From Nocardioides eburneiflavus (lineage in GTDB: Bacteria > Actinomycetota > Actinomycetes > Propionibacteriales > Nocardioidaceae): DNA of 64,000 nt. The DNA lies in contig NZ_SRRO01000001.1 in assembly GCF_004785795.1 (NCBI RefSeq), positions 806,001 through 870,000 of the forward strand, in the 5' to 3' direction. The notes below the pieces were generated by a model. That model made no database searches, was not told where the DNA came from, and saw only the letters and a program-made list of their open reading frames with translations. This document shows, piece by piece, positions 62,997 through 64,000 of the stretch (position 1 is its first letter; every line of letters starts with the position of its first letter). Made by a program: the position numbers and the translations under genes.

Positions 62997-64000
62997 CCGA
63001 GGACCTGCACCTCGGTGATCGTCCCGCGGAACCCGCCCTCGACCGGCGGCAGGATCGTCAGCCAGACCGTGACGTAGCGACCCGAGACCGCCTCGTCGAG
63101 GTCGATGGCCAGGTCGCCGGCGCCGGACGCCGTCCCGACTGGCGTGAGGCCGGCGATGCCGGTCGGCGGCTCGGAGGTGACGTACGCGGCGAGCGCGGTC
63201 TGGCCGCCCTCGGTCGACACCAGCACCTGGCGCACCGCCCGCGTCGAGCCGAGGTCGACGACGAGGCCCACACCGGTCTTGAGGCCGGCGGGACCGAAGT
63301 TCTGCAGGTAGGTCGAGGTGCTCCACGAGGTGGCCGGGTCGCCGTCGAGGACGTTGGGCACGGAGTCCGGGTTCTCCACGCCGCCGTCGGTGCCCTGGGG
63401 GTCGAAGTCGTCGGCGACCAGGTCCTCGAACGGTGTCGGCTCGGCCACGGTCGGGGACGGGGATGTCGTCGGCTCGTCGCTGGAGCCGGGCGTCGGCGGC
63501 GTGAGTCCGAGCTGGTAGGCCGCGACCGCCGCCACCCCGACCAGCAGGCAGGCGCCGACGATCATGGCGAGCCGGATCCAGCTGCGACCGGGCACCTGCT
63601 CGCCGGTGTCGTCGAGACCGTCGCTGGTCCCCCAGCGGTCGCCGGGCCAGGACCCCGATCCCCACGACCCGGTGTCACGACCCGCAGGCTGCACGCCGGA
63701 GCCGCGGCCCGCATCCTGGCTGGACTCCCACGGCCAGTAGTCCGGGTTGGCCGAGGCGGCGCGACTGCCGGCGCGCGGGCGGCGTACGGGCTCTCCCTCG
63801 GGCGGGTCGGGAGCGAACAGGGGCTTGGGCGCGGGCTCGTGGAGCGGGGGCGGAGGTGCGGGCTTCTCGGCGCGGGCGCGGAGCCAGTCGACCTCGTCGT
63901 CGTCGTGGAAGACCGGCATCCCGGCCTGGGTGGGCAGCTCGGTGACCGGGACGGCGTCGACCTCGGTCGCACCCTCGGGCTCCGGCTCGGGCTGGGGCTC
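62993..64000 (-). CDS. C-terminal part of a membrane protein with discoidin-like outer domain (partial)
   Basis: The frame is open to the right edge with no start required in the window, so the protein is longer. The visible part is a Pro-rich linker, one membrane helix (IRLAMIVGACLLVGVAAVAAYQLGL), and an outer domain of about 130 residues (VPNVLDGDPATSWSTSTYLQNFG, GVGLVVDLGSTRAVRQVLV, YVTVWLTILPPVEGGFRGTITEVQV) with the F5/8-type discoidin pattern. In actinobacteria a kinase-like protein with this tail, often linked to MurJ, lies before sigM. The N-terminal domain is outside the window. Confidence 0.7.
   Translation of the reverse strand, partial: EPQPEPEPEGATEVDAVPVTELPTQAGMPVFHDDDEVDWLRARAEKPAPPPPLHEPAPKPLFAPDPPEGEPVRRPRAGSRAASANPDYWPWESSQDAGRGSGVQPAGRDTGSWGSGSWPGDRWGTSDGLDDTGEQVPGRSWIRLAMIVGACLLVGVAAVAAYQLGLTPPTPGSSDEPTTSPSPTVAEPTPFEDLVADDFDPQGTDGGVENPDSVPNVLDGDPATSWSTSTYLQNFGPAGLKTGVGLVVDLGSTRAVRQVLVSTEGGQTALAAYVTSEPPTGIAGLTPVGTASGAGDLAIDLDEAVSGRYVTVWLTILPPVEGGFRGTITEVQVLG

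Overview
This is a window of a high-GC actinobacterial chromosome centred on the replication origin. The gene order sigM-trxB-trxA / parB-parA-rsmG-jag-yidC-yidD-rnpA-rpmH / dnaA-dnaN-gnd-recF-DUF721-gyrB-gyrA-DUF3566-tRNA-Ile-tRNA-Ala, with crgA, DUF881, pknB and a cyclophilin/rhomboid pair further out, is the classical actinobacterial oriC neighbourhood. The composition and the style of the short repeats fit a Nocardioides-like member of the Nocardioidaceae, but the genus is an inference from memory of gene order, not a database result.

Layout. 1-5.2 kb: end of one PASTA kinase, a second PASTA kinase (PknB type), a DUF881 protein, a double-length CrgA-like division protein, then a rhomboid protease and a cyclophilin. 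5.3-17.5 kb: ordinary chromosomal genes (acyltransferase/patatin pair, DUF3817, SURF1-like, an ECF sigma factor with a YCII partner, CstA with a small partner, LeuE, an XPF/ERCC4-type nuclease with a 49-residue acidic partner, an anti-sigma-like ATPase). About 17.5-38.8 kb: an accessory island ending at the 3' end of tRNA-Ala. It holds a methyltransferase, a DUF234-type ATPase, a pRiA4b ORF-3-like protein, an AbiE-type toxin-antitoxin pair, unknown genes, two IS256-family insertions, a MobF relaxase with two excisionase-like genes but no integrase, and a type I restriction-modification system whose hsdM and hsdS are split by one IS256 copy. 38.8-51.5 kb: tRNAs, gyrase, recF, gnd, dnaN, oriC and dnaA, all on the minus strand. 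51.5-56.7 kb: rpmH to parB on the plus strand. 56.7-64 kb: plsC-like and aminotransferase genes, GNAT, trxA, trxB, anti-sigma, sigM and a partial gene running off the end.

How the parts work together: the origin module starts replication (dnaA, oriC, dnaN, gyrAB, recF) and segregates it (three parS sites inside rsmG and parA, with ParA/ParB). The rpmH-rnpA-yidD-yidC-jag run handles the ribosome, tRNA maturation and membrane insertion. The trxAB/sigM block is a redox and stress unit. The island reads as a decayed integrative or mobilisable element loaded with defence genes.

Most noteworthy points: an IS256 copy sits exactly at the hsdM/hsdS overlap, and its 8-bp target duplication carries the hsdS ribosome-binding site; a REP-like double palindrome is inserted in frame inside recF; three parS sites are read as the same pentapeptide VSRET in two proteins; four 13-bp palindromes spaced 22-24 bp lie before an unknown island gene; a dense DnaA-box cluster lies about 46 kb from oriC; and crgA is internally duplicated. 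I found no CRISPR array, rRNA operon or integrase.
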